Positions 50,590 through 60,036 of a stretch of DNA of 64,000 nucleotides are shown piece after piece (the stretch's first letter is position 1; every line of letters starts with the position of its first letter). The position numbers and the translations under genes are program-made. Source of the stretch: Pseudomonas sp. QS1027 (GTDB taxonomy: Bacteria > Pseudomonadota > Gammaproteobacteria > Pseudomonadales > Pseudomonadaceae); contig NZ_PHSU01000018.1 of the NCBI RefSeq assembly GCF_002814235.1, positions 62,001-126,000 of the forward strand, in the 5' to 3' direction. A model generated the notes under the pieces. It did no database searches and was not told where the DNA came from. It saw only the letters and a list, made by a program, of their open reading frames with translations.

Positions 50590-51768
50590 TTAAAGACCGG
50601 CGGCCACGGCTTTGTCGATCAGCCAGTTCATGCTTGGCCCGCGGTCGCTGCTGACCTCCACCGGACGGCCGGCGAGGGTGCTGTCGAGGCTTTCGTCCGG
50701 CTTGATCAGGACGCGGATATCGGAGGACAGGTCGGTGCTTTTCAGGCTGGTGCTGCTGACGATCCTGCCCTGGCGCATCTGGTCTTCGCCGGCGATCTGG
50801 AAGTTCACCCGGGTGCCTGGACGCACGTCGCCGAACTGGCGATAGGAGAAGCGCGCCTCGACATTCGCTTCGCTCCCTTTAGGCACCAGCTGGAAGATCA
50901 CATCGCCCTTGCTGGCGTATTGGCCGTTGGCGACCAGTTGCTGGGCCACCGTGCAATCGCAAGGCGAGGTCAGGGTGCCGGTCATCTGCTTGCCGAACAG
51001 TTCCTCGACCTTGGCCGGCTCCAACTGGTTGTCGTCCAGATGGCCCTTGAGCACGTCGAGCATGCTGGTGCTGAAGGTCGCCAGCGGCGCGCCCTTGGCG
51101 GCGACGCCGTCTTCCTTGATCAGGCTTTGCACGGTGCCGTCGCGGGGCATGGTGATGCTCATGCCCGGTACGCTGACCAGGCCGGCCTGGGCATGGCTGA
51201 CGAAATACAGGCCGTAGACCGATTTCAGGACAAAGCCGAAGGCCGCGAGGCCCACCACGAAGACACCAAGGGTGAAGGTCACGGCGCGCAGGCGACCGAA
51301 CGGGCTCATGCCGCTGCCGTCGTCCTTTTTCTTGCGCGCCTTGGTGAAGTTGTCGCGCTGCAGGGTGGCGAGCACGTCGCCCATGTTGACGATGTCACCG
51401 GACAGGTGCGAGGTGATCAGGTGGCGCAGGGTGCCGATGTCCTGCTGCTCCAGGTTCTGGAACTGGCAACCGACCCGGCCGTTCTGGCGGTCGTAGGAGC
51501 GCACCTGCAGTTCGACGTCCATGGCCAGGCCGAGGTTGTCGATGACGAATTGCAGGCGGCCCTTGTACACCTCGCCGAGCTTCAGGCCCAGGGCCTGTTG
51601 CGGCGGGACATTGAAGCTCAGGCCGCCGGCGGACAGGTCATGGACCCGGACTTCCAGGGGCTGGCTCTCGCTGCCGAGGAAGCGCAGCTTGGCCGGGATT
51701 TTCACCCGCGCATGCTGGCGCTGGGCTTCGGATTCGTGGACGACGTTGGCATTGACTTGGGAATTCAT
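50590..51768 (-). CDS. alg44: Alginate co-polymerase / c-di-GMP receptor Alg44
   Basis: A 392-residue inner-membrane protein. The N-terminal PilZ domain has Arg17, Arg21, Asp44 and Ser46 (RQHAR and HDLSAGG), the residues that bind c-di-GMP in P. aeruginosa Alg44. A membrane segment (about 165-190) is followed by a periplasmic adaptor-like domain similar to membrane fusion proteins. It turns on Alg8 when c-di-GMP is high, so alginate synthesis here should be c-di-GMP controlled. Confidence 0.97.
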   Translation of the reverse strand: MNSQVNANVVHESEAQRQHARVKIPAKLRFLGSESQPLEVRVHDLSAGGLSFNVPPQQALGLKLGEVYKGRLQFVIDNLGLAMDVELQVRSYDRQNGRVGCQFQNLEQQDIGTLRHLITSHLSGDIVNMGDVLATLQRDNFTKARKKKDDGSGMSPFGRLRAVTFTLGVFVVGLAAFGFVLKSVYGLYFVSHAQAGLVSVPGMSITMPRDGTVQSLIKEDGVAAKGAPLATFSTSMLDVLKGHLDDNQLEPAKVEELFGKQMTGTLTSPCDCTVAQQLVANGQYASKGDVIFQLVPKGSEANVEARFSYRQFGDVRPGTRVNFQIAGEDQMRQGRIVSSTSLKSTDLSSDIRVLIKPDESLDSTLAGRPVEVSSDRGPSMNWLIDKAVAAGL

Positions 51769-51804
51769 GGGTATAGCTCCATTCGCTAATTCAGGCGGGT
51801 CGGG

Positions 51805-53295
51805 TCAAACCATCGTCATCAGCACGGCGACGAAAATGCTGCCGGCGGAGAAGGTCATGGTTCGGGACGACCAGGTGTTGAACCAGCCTTGGAAGCTGGC
51901 GAGGTCGCGGCTCAGTTTGGTGTCCTGGCGGGTCCAGGATTGGCGGTCGAGGCGGAAGAACACGTAGATCTTCATCAGGGCGCCGACGATCTGGTTGTAA
52001 TAGAGAATCACCGGGTAGGCCGGGCCGATGCTGTGCCCGGAACAGGCCAGCAGCAGGGTCAGAATCAGTCGGGTCAGGCCGATCCACAGCAGGTAGGCGA
52101 GGATGAAGGCGATGCCGTACTTGAAGCTGGCGATCAGGGCCACGGTCAGCCCCAGCAGCGAGGTCCACATCGACACGCGCTGGTCGAACAGCACCACGCT
52201 GGTGAACAGGCCGAGGCGGCGGATCCCCAGGCCCAGGGCCCGGGAGTTCTGCCGCAGGTTGTTGCCGTACCAGCGGTACATCAGCTTGCGGCTGGATTTG
52301 ATAAAGCTCTTTTCCGGCGGGTGTTCCACGGTGTGGATTGCCGCGTCGGGTACGTAGAAGGTGTCGTAGCCCAGGCGCATCAGGCTGAACCAGCTGGACT
52401 TGTCGTCGCCGGTGAGGAACTTGAAACGGCCCAGGCGCCAGTGTTGCAGCGAGTCGTTTTCGACGTCGGCGATAAAGGCCGGGTCGGTGACCACGCTGGC
52501 GCGGAACACCGACATGCGTCCGGTCATGGTCAGCACGCGCTTGGACAGGGCCATGGAGCACATGTTGATGTGACGCTGGGCGAAGCGCAGCTTGTGCCAT
52601 TCGCTCATGATGTAGCCGCCGCGCACTTCGCAGAACTCGTTGGTGGTCAGGCCGCCGACATTGCCGAACAGCTGGAACCAGGGCACGGTCTTGCGCACCA
52701 CGCCTTCGCTGAGCACGGTGTCGCCGTCGATCACTGCGACTACCGCGCGGTCGTCCGGCAGGTGGCGGGAGATGGCGCGGAAACCGAAGGCCAGGCCGTC
52801 GCGCTTGCCGGTACCGGCGATGCGCACGAAGTCGAGCTTGACCCGATCGGGCGGATTCATTTTCGCCCAGAGACTCTTGACCAGCAGTTCATCGGACATT
52901 TCCACCAGGGAGCAGACCACGGTGGTGGGGAAGCCGCAGTCGATGGCTTCGCGGATCACCGAGCTGTAGACCTGGGCGGTGGTCAGCGCGTCGATGCGAA
53001 AGCTGGTGACCATCAGGAACACCTGCGACGGGTCCGCGGCCTTGCCCAGCTTGCGCACTTTGCGGCGCAGGTGCGGGTAGACGATGTAGAGGAAAATCAT
53101 CCCGCGCACGAAATGGGTGGCGCCCATGGAGTAGCGCCAGATGCCCACGGCGCCGATCAGGAAGATGAAGTCCTTGGAGTCGGCGTCGAAGGTCGAGGTG
53201 GGCAGCAACAAGGCCAGGCCCATCAGCAAACTCAAGTAGAACAGCCAACCGGCGGCCTGAAGAAGGCCGTGTTTTAGCCTGTGCATAATCTGCAT
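51805..53295 (-). CDS. alg8: Alginate polymerase glycosyltransferase Alg8
   Basis: A 496-residue inner-membrane GT2 family protein. Two N-terminal membrane segments precede the cytoplasmic catalytic domain, with VVAVIDGDTVL (DxD-type), TGRMSVFRASV, and GDDKSSWFSLM in the acceptor region. Further membrane segments follow. It polymerises mannuronate from GDP-mannuronate. The start may instead be the ATG nine bases downstream (MHRLKHG), as neither has a strong ribosome binding site. A gap of 191 bases with a REPIN separates it from algD. Confidence 0.96.
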   Translation of the reverse strand: MQIMHRLKHGLLQAAGWLFYLSLLMGLALLLPTSTFDADSKDFIFLIGAVGIWRYSMGATHFVRGMIFLYIVYPHLRRKVRKLGKAADPSQVFLMVTSFRIDALTTAQVYSSVIREAIDCGFPTTVVCSLVEMSDELLVKSLWAKMNPPDRVKLDFVRIAGTGKRDGLAFGFRAISRHLPDDRAVVAVIDGDTVLSEGVVRKTVPWFQLFGNVGGLTTNEFCEVRGGYIMSEWHKLRFAQRHINMCSMALSKRVLTMTGRMSVFRASVVTDPAFIADVENDSLQHWRLGRFKFLTGDDKSSWFSLMRLGYDTFYVPDAAIHTVEHPPEKSFIKSSRKLMYRWYGNNLRQNSRALGLGIRRLGLFTSVVLFDQRVSMWTSLLGLTVALIASFKYGIAFILAYLLWIGLTRLILTLLLACSGHSIGPAYPVILYYNQIVGALMKIYVFFRLDRQSWTRQDTKLSRDLASFQGWFNTWSSRTMTFSAGSIFVAVLMTMV

Positions 53296-53373
53296 CCGTC
53301 TCTGTCTCGGGCGAGCCTGTCGGCTGGTCCGATGGTGTTAAGGCAGGCGTTACGGGGCGTCCTTTCGGACGCC

Positions 53374-53461
53374 ATCGCCAGCAAGCCGGCTCCTACAGTA
53401 CGGAGCCGTACGTAATGTTCGCGTTCCACCCCGTCCATGTAGGAGCTGGCTTGCCGGCGAT
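53374..53461. repeat. REPIN between algD and alg8
   Basis: ATCGCCAGCAAGCCGGCTCC + TACA is mirrored by TGTAGGAGCTGGCTTGCCGG + CGAT. It lies inside the alginate operon, directly after the first gene. Confidence 0.82.
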
Positions 53462-53486
53462 CAACCGCGTAGCGGTTGCTGTTGGT

Positions 53487-54803
53487 TTACCAACAGATAC
53501 CTTCGGTCCGGCCACTCGCGCTGGTGGCTTTGGACATGAAGCCGACCAGGTCGATGACCTGTTTGCCGTGGGGGGCGTTTTCGGCCAGGGCGCGGAAGCG
53601 CTCGTCACGGTTGCCGAGGATGATCACGTCGCTGTTGTCGATCACCTCGTCGAAGTCGGCGTTGAGCAGGGACGACACATGGGGAATCTTCGATTCGATG
53701 TAGTCCTTGTTCGCGCCGTGGACACGGGCGTACTCGACGTTCTTGTCGTAGATGCTCAGGTCGAAACCCTTGCCGATGAGCATTTCCGCCAGTTGCACCA
53801 GCGGGCTTTCGCGCAGGTCGTCGGTGCCGGCCTTGAAGCTCAGGCCGAGCAGGGCGATGCGGCGTTTGTCATGGCTGGCGACGAGGTCGAAGGCGTTCTG
53901 CACCTGGCTTTCGTTGCTGCGCATCAGCGAGTTGAGCAGCGGCGAGTCGACGTCCAGGGAACCGGCACGGTAGGTCAGGGCGCGGACGTCCTTGGGCAGG
54001 CAGGAGCCGCCGAAGGCAAAGCCGGGGCGCATGTAGTACTGGGACAGGTTGAGGGTCTTGTCCTGGCAGACCACGTCCATCACTTCGCGGCCATCGACCC
54101 CGACCGCCTTGGCGATGTTGCCGATCTCGTTGGCGAAGGTCACTTTGGTGGCGTGCCAGACGTTGCAGCTGTACTTGATCATCTCGGCGACTTCGATGTC
54201 CTTGCGGATGATCGGCGCGTCGAGTTCTTCGTAGAGGGCTTGCAGGACGTCACCGGAGGCGCTGTCGAATTCGCCGATCACGGTCATCGGTGGGAAGTCG
54301 TAGTCCTTGATCGCGGTGCTTTCACGCAGGAATTCCGGGTTGACCGCGACACCGAAGTCAATGCCGGCCTTTTTCCCCGAGCAGTCTTCGAGGATCGGGA
54401 TCACCACGTTTTTCACGGTACCCGGCAGCACGGTGCTGCGCACGACGACGGTGTGGCGGGTGGTCTTGTCCCGCAGGACAAAACCGATTTCGCGGCACAC
54501 CGATTCGATGTAGTTGAGTTCCAGGTCGCCGTTCTTCTTGCTCGGTGTACCGACGCAGAGCATCGACAGGTCGGTGGCGCGAATCGCTTCGGCGAAGTCG
54601 GTGGTGCCACGCAGTCGGCCGGTGGCAATGCCCTGGGCCAACAGGGCTTCCAGGCCGGGTTCGACAATCGGCGATTTGCCGTTGTTGATCAGGTCGATCT
54701 TGTCCTGGGAGATATCGACGCCAACCACATCATGGCCCCGTGCAGACAGACAACCGGCGCAGACTGCACCGACGTAACCCAAACCGAATATGCTAATGCG
54801 CAT
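53487..54803 (-). CDS. algD: GDP-mannose 6-dehydrogenase AlgD
   Basis: A 438-residue cytosolic enzyme. The start at 54803 (MRISIFGLGYVG) puts the Rossmann GxGxxG motif at the N-terminus, as in all AlgD proteins; longer in-frame starts upstream are rejected. The catalytic cysteine is Cys268 in FGGSCLPKD, the same number as in P. aeruginosa. It makes GDP-mannuronate, the committed and rate-limiting step. It is the first gene of the operon, behind a leader of about 460 bases and an AlgU-type promoter. Confidence 0.98.
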   Translation of the reverse strand: MRISIFGLGYVGAVCAGCLSARGHDVVGVDISQDKIDLINNGKSPIVEPGLEALLAQGIATGRLRGTTDFAEAIRATDLSMLCVGTPSKKNGDLELNYIESVCREIGFVLRDKTTRHTVVVRSTVLPGTVKNVVIPILEDCSGKKAGIDFGVAVNPEFLRESTAIKDYDFPPMTVIGEFDSASGDVLQALYEELDAPIIRKDIEVAEMIKYSCNVWHATKVTFANEIGNIAKAVGVDGREVMDVVCQDKTLNLSQYYMRPGFAFGGSCLPKDVRALTYRAGSLDVDSPLLNSLMRSNESQVQNAFDLVASHDKRRIALLGLSFKAGTDDLRESPLVQLAEMLIGKGFDLSIYDKNVEYARVHGANKDYIESKIPHVSSLLNADFDEVIDNSDVIILGNRDERFRALAENAPHGKQVIDLVGFMSKATSASGRTEGICW

Positions 54804-55274
54804 TGCACTTACCTCTATCTTGATCACGCCATTAAATGGCCGAAGTTGATGTAGCCAGTCACCGTGGTGCACTCGCAGGGCGGCCAAAGAGGTCGCATTC
54901 GGGAGTGCAGGCATATAACTATCGAGTGGCTAAATAATTGCACTCAAGTTGTGCGCAGCGTGGCCTTGTTATTAGGGGCATGCCCTTGAATATGGCCGGC
55001 GTTCCTGGGGAAGGCCTTTGCCAGCGTGCCTAAAGCCTGCTTGTGTCCACGGAAAAAATATTGTGGATCAACAGGTTGTAGTCGCCTTGCAACGGCTTTG
55101 TCTGAGGGCCTGCCTTGGCCTGTGTAGGGGATATCATGGGGCTGTATCTCCTGTCCTTTACTGTCGGTTGAATGTGTGGGTCGCGGTTGTAAGTCGCTGT
55201 TGGCAACTTAAACATTTCATCCCGCCTCCATGTAAGTCTTCTCTTACAAGCTCTGTGAGAATCGTTACGGGTGG

Positions 55275-55303
55275 TATGAGCGATGTTTCGGAACATAAGT
55301 TCC
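55275..55303 (-). promoter_or_regulatory. AlgU (sigma-22) type promoter of algD
   Basis: On the minus strand GGAACTT (55297-55303) is followed, after 17 bases, by TCATA (55275-55279). The sigma-22 pattern is GAACTT-N16/17-TCnnA, and the P. aeruginosa algD promoter as I recall it has GGAACTT-N17-TCCTA. The -35 lies in a small palindrome CGGAAC-ATAA-GTTCCG. Transcription would start about 465 bases before algD. Confidence 0.7.
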
Positions 55304-55645
55304 GGTCCGCTCATCCTGTTTCCTGGAATTCCTGGGAATAGGATGAAAGATGGCACGGCTTCATATTGATAGCACTTTCCGTTTCGCCCTTTAGTTATGG
55401 GGATTAAAAATGCCGAGATGGTGGTTTGCCACTATGGGAAAAAAATTCTGGTGCCACTACTCAAAAAAATTGGAAATGTCGAGTGAAAGAATTTTCATGG
55501 TTGTAACAGTCGGTTTATTGGCGTCAAGTAATTGGTTTTTTAGGGTGTTGCAGGAGGGGTAAAGAGGTGAATCGTCGGGGTTACACATTGCGTGTAGTGC
55601 ACCGAGTGGGGGCAGGGTAACAGATGTGTGTACCTGGGGCGCGGT

Positions 55646-55797
55646 CTTGTGGCGAGCGGGCTTGTCGGGACGCCGCACCGCCACGTTCGGCTGCGAAGCA
55701 GTCGTAAAACCTGCGATTGCGTTCTGTCTGACACAATGAAGTCGCTGATTTTAGGGCCGCTTCGCGCCCCAACGCGGGCAAGCCCGCTCGCCACAAG
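55646..55797. repeat. REPIN upstream of algD and downstream of yaaA
   Basis: Perfect 19-base inverted arms, CTTGTGGCGAGCGGGCTTG (55646-55664) and its complement (55779-55797), separated by about 115 bases. It is related to the REPIN at 39691-39823. Confidence 0.82.
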
Positions 55798-55811
55798 TAG
55801 GTGTTCGGTAG

Positions 55812-56591
55812 TTACTCCGGCGCGTGATCGCGCAAAAACACCAGATTGTCCGCCTTGGACAGTTCCGCACTGAACCGGTAGCCCTGTTCGTCGAACGCCT
55901 TCAATTGCTCAGGGTTCTGGATACGCTCCTGAATCACAAAGCGCGCCATCATCCCCCGGGCCTTCTTCGCGTAGAAGCTGATGATCTTGTACTGGCCGTT
56001 CTTCTGGTCGCGGAACTCGGTGTTGATGATCCGTGCGTTCAGGGCCGGGCGTTTGACCGCCGAGAAGTATTCGTTCGACGCCAGGTTCAGCAGCACCTCG
56101 TCTCCTTGTTCGGCCAGGGCTTCATTCAGCCATTCGCTGATGCGCGTGCCCCAGAAGGCATAGAGGTCCTTGCCCCGGGCGTTGGCGAATTTGGTGCCCA
56201 TTTCCAGGCGATAGGGCTGCATCAGGTCCAGCGGGCGCAACAGGCCGTAGAGGCCGGAAAGCATGCGCAGGTGGGTCTGGGCGTAGTCGAAGTCGGCGTC
56301 GCTGAAGTCTTCGGCGTGGAGACCGGTATAGACGTCACCCTTGAACGCCAGCAGCGCCTGCTTGGCGTTGTCGGGGGTAAAGGCCGGGTTCCAGCTGCCG
56401 AAACGCGCGGCGTTGAGGCCGCCGATCTTGTCGGAGACGTGCATCAGCTCGCTGATCTGCGCCGGGCTCAGGGTGCGCAGTTGCTCGATCAACTCCTGGG
56501 AGTGGTCCAGGTACTGCGGTTGGGTGAAGCGCTGGGTCACCGCCGGTGTTTCGAAATCGAGGGTCTTGGCGGGGGAAATCACCATCAGCAT
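55812..56591 (-). CDS. yaaA: Peroxide stress protein YaaA
   Basis: A 259-residue protein of the YaaA/DUF328 family. The start MLMVISPAKTLDFE is typical, as are SDKIGGLNAARFGSW, the GDVYTGL segment, SGLYGLLRPLDLMQPYRLEMG and the C-terminal FYAKKARGMMARFV. In E. coli YaaA lowers free intracellular iron during peroxide stress and binds DNA. It is a single gene, the first core gene beyond the alginate locus. Confidence 0.95.
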   Translation of the reverse strand: MLMVISPAKTLDFETPAVTQRFTQPQYLDHSQELIEQLRTLSPAQISELMHVSDKIGGLNAARFGSWNPAFTPDNAKQALLAFKGDVYTGLHAEDFSDADFDYAQTHLRMLSGLYGLLRPLDLMQPYRLEMGTKFANARGKDLYAFWGTRISEWLNEALAEQGDEVLLNLASNEYFSAVKRPALNARIINTEFRDQKNGQYKIISFYAKKARGMMARFVIQERIQNPEQLKAFDEQGYRFSAELSKADNLVFLRDHAPE

Positions 56592-56704
56592 GAAGTCGTC
56601 TCCTTTAATCGTCGGGGGATTCTAGGGGGTTGGGCGGTTTGACTCCACCTATGATGGCGATAGGGGCGGCACAGGATCGGCTATAGTGCGCGGCGGGTTC
56701 TGAA

Positions 56705-57844
56705 ATGGAGGCACCCTTCTTGCGTATCGTTCTTTTCTTCTCGGCCCTGCTGGCCTGCTTCGCCGCCGTTGCCGCGCCGAACGACCCCGCGACCCTGGAT
56801 CGCAGCACCTGGCCCGAACAGCTGAGCAGCCCGGCACTGTTCGATGTCGCCTCGCGCGCGGAAATCCTGATGTTCGCCCATCTGCTGCTGGTCAGCGAGC
56901 TGCTCGACGAACCGGCCCTGAAAAAGCGCCTGGGCCTCAAGCAGATCAACATGACCGCCATCGACACGGTGCGCCAGCGCATGTGGCAGCGCCTGCTGAC
57001 CAGCTACAACGCCGCCCAGCAGAGCTGCGATGAGGATGCGTCCTTCTGTTTCTATGTCGAGGACATGGACAGCCTGCAAAAAGCCGCCGGCAAGTTCCGG
57101 GTCGCCGATGACTCCTTTTATGTCCGCTGGGCCGACCCGGCCCGGACATTCAATGAACGTTACCTGGACGAGCAATTGCGCCTGGCCGCGCTGTTGCCGC
57201 AGACCAGCAGCGAAATCCAGCTGATGGGCGATCACGAGCGCAATGGTGAAGGCTTCAATGACCGCCTGTTCCTGCTGACCTTCGAGGGCGGGCCGACGAT
57301 GGCCCAGGGCAATACCGACGAATTGGCCGACTACCTGCGCAAACAGAAGATGAGCGGCCTGTTCTTTGTGATCGGCAATGCCTTGCAGACCCGTCTGGAC
57401 AAGACCTCGATGCCGGCGGTGCGCGAGCTTTACCGCCAGCAATGCGTCGGCGTGGAGGGCTGGCAGTACCGCTCCCACAGTCAATGGCAGGACTGGGAAG
57501 ACTCGATCCTGCGCAGCATCTCGCTGGTGCAGAGCGCCTTGCCGGACAACTATGCCGCACTGTTCCGCCCGCCTTACGGGCAGCGGCGGGCCGACGGCGC
57601 GGCGTTTTTCAAGGCCCAGCACTTGCAGGTCGCGTTGTGGGACATCGATTCGGCGGATGCCACCGGCAAGCTCAGCGCCGAGCAGTCCGCCCAGCGGGTG
57701 ATGACCCTGATGCTGCTTTGGCGGCGTGGCGTCATCGTCTTTCATGACACCCAGGACAAAGCGCGCACGGCATTGCCCTGGCTGCTCAAGCAGACCGCCG
57801 AAAGCGGGATCGGCTGGCAGGGATGCAAGGAGGCGTTTCGCTAG
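56705..57844 (+). CDS. Polysaccharide-deacetylase-like (NodB homology) protein with degenerate active site
   Basis: A 379-residue exported protein. An N-terminal signal peptide (FFSALLACFAAVAA) is clear; the start may really be the TTG at 56720, which has GGAGG eight bases upstream. The NodB domain fills the C-terminal half. The usual TFDDGP motif reads TFEGGPT (Glu194, Gly195) and the usual HSxxH motif reads SHSQWQD (His258 without the second His). RPPYGQR and VFHDTQ are kept. The metal-binding triad is therefore incomplete, so it may bind rather than cut, or use an altered mechanism. The N-terminal 190 residues are unassigned. Confidence 0.85.
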   Translation: MEAPFLRIVLFFSALLACFAAVAAPNDPATLDRSTWPEQLSSPALFDVASRAEILMFAHLLLVSELLDEPALKKRLGLKQINMTAIDTVRQRMWQRLLTSYNAAQQSCDEDASFCFYVEDMDSLQKAAGKFRVADDSFYVRWADPARTFNERYLDEQLRLAALLPQTSSEIQLMGDHERNGEGFNDRLFLLTFEGGPTMAQGNTDELADYLRKQKMSGLFFVIGNALQTRLDKTSMPAVRELYRQQCVGVEGWQYRSHSQWQDWEDSILRSISLVQSALPDNYAALFRPPYGQRRADGAAFFKAQHLQVALWDIDSADATGKLSAEQSAQRVMTLMLLWRRGVIVFHDTQDKARTALPWLLKQTAESGIGWQGCKEAFR

Positions 57845-57912
57845 GCGGAAAAAGCGCAAGTGCCGGCATCGGCCGACGACCTGGGCGGATGCGCAGGGGC
57901 CCGGGGCTGTTC

Positions 57913-59523
57913 TCAGTCCGATGCATCGCAGGTCGAGAACCGCTCGGGTTTACGACCATACGCCAGGTATTCGCCCACTTGCCGGTTGACGCAGGCGCTG
58001 ATGCCGTCAAAAGAGACGCCGTGCCGGTAGGTGTCCTTGAGCAGTGTCATATGGGTATTGGGCAAGCTGGCGAATGCCTTGAAGGCCTGGGCTGCGGGTG
58101 TCTGGTCGTCGTACTCGGCCTGGACCATGACGATGCTGTCCACCCGCGACAGGTTTTGAAAGGGCACCGCGGACGCTGGTGTCCCGCTCCAGTGGGCGCA
58201 ATGCCTGGCCTGGAGGAAGTTGCCAGCGACCGGGTAGTGTGTGGCGTACTGGTCTTCTTTCTCGATCCAGAAGGTTTCGTCCGAGGTGCGCGAGTCGTTG
58301 CACAAGACGGTGCTGCGCACCGAGTCGGCGGGTGTCAGCTTCAGCGGACCCGGTGCTATGCCGTTCCATGGGGCCGCTTGGCGGGTGGCCGTCAGCAGAT
58401 CGGTAAATGCCCGTCTCGCATGCTGATCGACCGCGTTGTCCGGGCTGAACCCATGGGCTTGCGCTCGGCTTTTCAGCTCGGTGTCCGTTATCCCCGGCGA
58501 GACTCGCCACCAGTCACTGAGAACCCGTGCGGCCATCAGGTGTGCGGGGGAACTATAGAGCTCGTTGTCGGAACGCAACGCGGCTCGAACCCGAGGGAGC
58601 AACTGCAGAAAGATTTCACGTACGGCCGCCGGATCGCTGCCCATCCGGTAGACCTGCGGGTGGCTCGCGGCGTGCTCGGCGACGAAGCGGTTGAAGACGC
58701 GCTCCTTCTCCGGCGCGGCGCTCAAACTGGCGTCCTGGAACGTCGAGGTCCAGTCCACATTCGAGTCCAGTACCATGCGACCGACATGCTGCGGGAACAG
58801 TCCGCCGTACCAGGCGCCCAGCCAGGTGCCGTAGGAGTTGCCGAAGTAGTTGAGTTTGTTTTCGTTGAGCTGGGCGCGGACGAACTCCATGTCCCGCGCT
58901 GTCTGGTCGGTATTGATGTAGGGCGCCAGGGGTTGGCTGGCGCAACCGCGGGCCAGTACCGCGGCGTTGTGCTGGATCGCCGCGAGGTTGGCGGGGGAGC
59001 GGTCTTCGGTGATGTCGCCTTGCGCGACGATCGCCTCGTCGGATTGGCACACCAGTTGTGAGTCCGGCGCGCTGCTCTGCCCGCGAGGTGTTATGCCGAT
59101 CAGATCATAGGCATCGGTCAAATGCCGGTATGGCTCGCCTTCGGGTTTGTCGATGTAGCCTTTCCAGATTGACGCCAGCAATACGGTGAAAATGTCATTG
59201 CCGTTCGAGCCAGGACCGCCGGGGTTGGTGAATATGGCACCGGCTCGTTGTACCGGTCGCCTGGCGGCAACGCGAGTGATATCCAGGTCGAGGGTGCCGA
59301 GGCGGGGATTCAGGTGGTCCAGTGGCACGGTGACGATGCCGCATCGGGTCCTGGCAATGACCTCGGGATCCAGTCCGCCGCTGGGAAGTTCCTCGCAGCT
59401 CGGTAGCCATCGGATACCCAACTCCGGTGCTGGCGTCGCGGCACCCGCCTCGACAGCCCAGAAGGTACTGGCACAGAGGCCGCCCCATATGGCCCAGCGC
59501 TTCGTCAGTTTGCCGCTCGTCAT
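57913..59523 (-). CDS. Exported alpha/beta hydrolase, TAP-like (tripeptidyl aminopeptidase family)
   Basis: A 536-residue protein with a signal peptide (about 1-29, AVEAGAATP). The hydrolase fold shows the oxyanion region FTNPGGPGSNG, the DLIGITPRGQSSAP motif and the nucleophile elbow GNSYG with Ser230. The C-terminal part has the TAP-like pattern (VMVQAEYDDQTP, TYRHGVSF), giving Asp and His of the triad. Cysteines CQSDE...CASQP and CVNRQ...CDASD suggest disulfides, as expected for a periplasmic or secreted enzyme. The substrate is probably a peptide or ester; it is not known. Confidence 0.88.
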   Translation of the reverse strand: MTSGKLTKRWAIWGGLCASTFWAVEAGAATPAPELGIRWLPSCEELPSGGLDPEVIARTRCGIVTVPLDHLNPRLGTLDLDITRVAARRPVQRAGAIFTNPGGPGSNGNDIFTVLLASIWKGYIDKPEGEPYRHLTDAYDLIGITPRGQSSAPDSQLVCQSDEAIVAQGDITEDRSPANLAAIQHNAAVLARGCASQPLAPYINTDQTARDMEFVRAQLNENKLNYFGNSYGTWLGAWYGGLFPQHVGRMVLDSNVDWTSTFQDASLSAAPEKERVFNRFVAEHAASHPQVYRMGSDPAAVREIFLQLLPRVRAALRSDNELYSSPAHLMAARVLSDWWRVSPGITDTELKSRAQAHGFSPDNAVDQHARRAFTDLLTATRQAAPWNGIAPGPLKLTPADSVRSTVLCNDSRTSDETFWIEKEDQYATHYPVAGNFLQARHCAHWSGTPASAVPFQNLSRVDSIVMVQAEYDDQTPAAQAFKAFASLPNTHMTLLKDTYRHGVSFDGISACVNRQVGEYLAYGRKPERFSTCDASD

Positions 59524-60036
59524 AATTCGCTCTCGCAGTTCACGTCCAGATGGCCGGGATTATTGCAAGGAGAGGCGGGAGCGGAATGTAGGAATAGTAC
59601 GAAATCTTATCGTCGTAACGGCGCAGGGACTTGCCCCGTGGAGCGGGTTTCAGGGCGATTGCCTGGAGGCGACCCGGGTCTTGCGAGCTTGGCGCGTCGG
59701 TTCGCAAAAAAGCCCGTATTTGTTGGGCCGGGGGAAAATCAGCTGATGATTTCGATGCAGGCAGACTTCCGACTGTAACGGTGTCCGGGCGCCTCGCCAA
59801 GGGCTATTCGTCAGCTTGAAAAATAAACTTCAAAAAAACGTCAAAGTGCTTTTTCCTGTCATGTCTTTTGCGGTATTACGGAGTCAGACCGCCGAAACCT
59901 GCAACTCAGGTGGCGTCTTACAAGACCCTACTTGTGCACAGAGCGCCTGCCCCTTCACAGGCGAATTCGGCGGTCACTTCGAGGCGCATCACCGTCAAGG
60001 TATTGCGTCGACTGGCTCCCACAAAGGTGACCGAGT
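59524..60036. other. Intergenic region before phoH
   Basis: 513 bases between the divergent hydrolase and phoH genes. It must hold promoters for both. An A-rich stretch lies at 59818-59840. From about 59850 to 60030 the sequence is GC-rich and may be a long phoH leader. No open frame, repeat or clear hairpin was convincing. Confidence 0.4.

Larger units (their letters stand above)
54804..55811 (-). promoter_or_regulatory. Long algD upstream region
   Basis: About 1 kb without a supported gene between algD and yaaA. It contains the AlgU-type promoter at 55275-55303, an AT-rich stretch at about 55370-55520 and a REPIN at 55646-55797. In P. aeruginosa the comparable region binds AlgR, AmrZ, IHF and other regulators far upstream. 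No individual site besides the promoter could be assigned here with confidence. Confidence 0.6.

Noticed and set aside
2161..55797. CRISPR-like arrays from the recurrent TGTAGGAGC and GTGGCGAG repeats
   Set aside because: They are single or inverted pairs at scattered intergenic sites without spacers, which is the REP/REPIN pattern.
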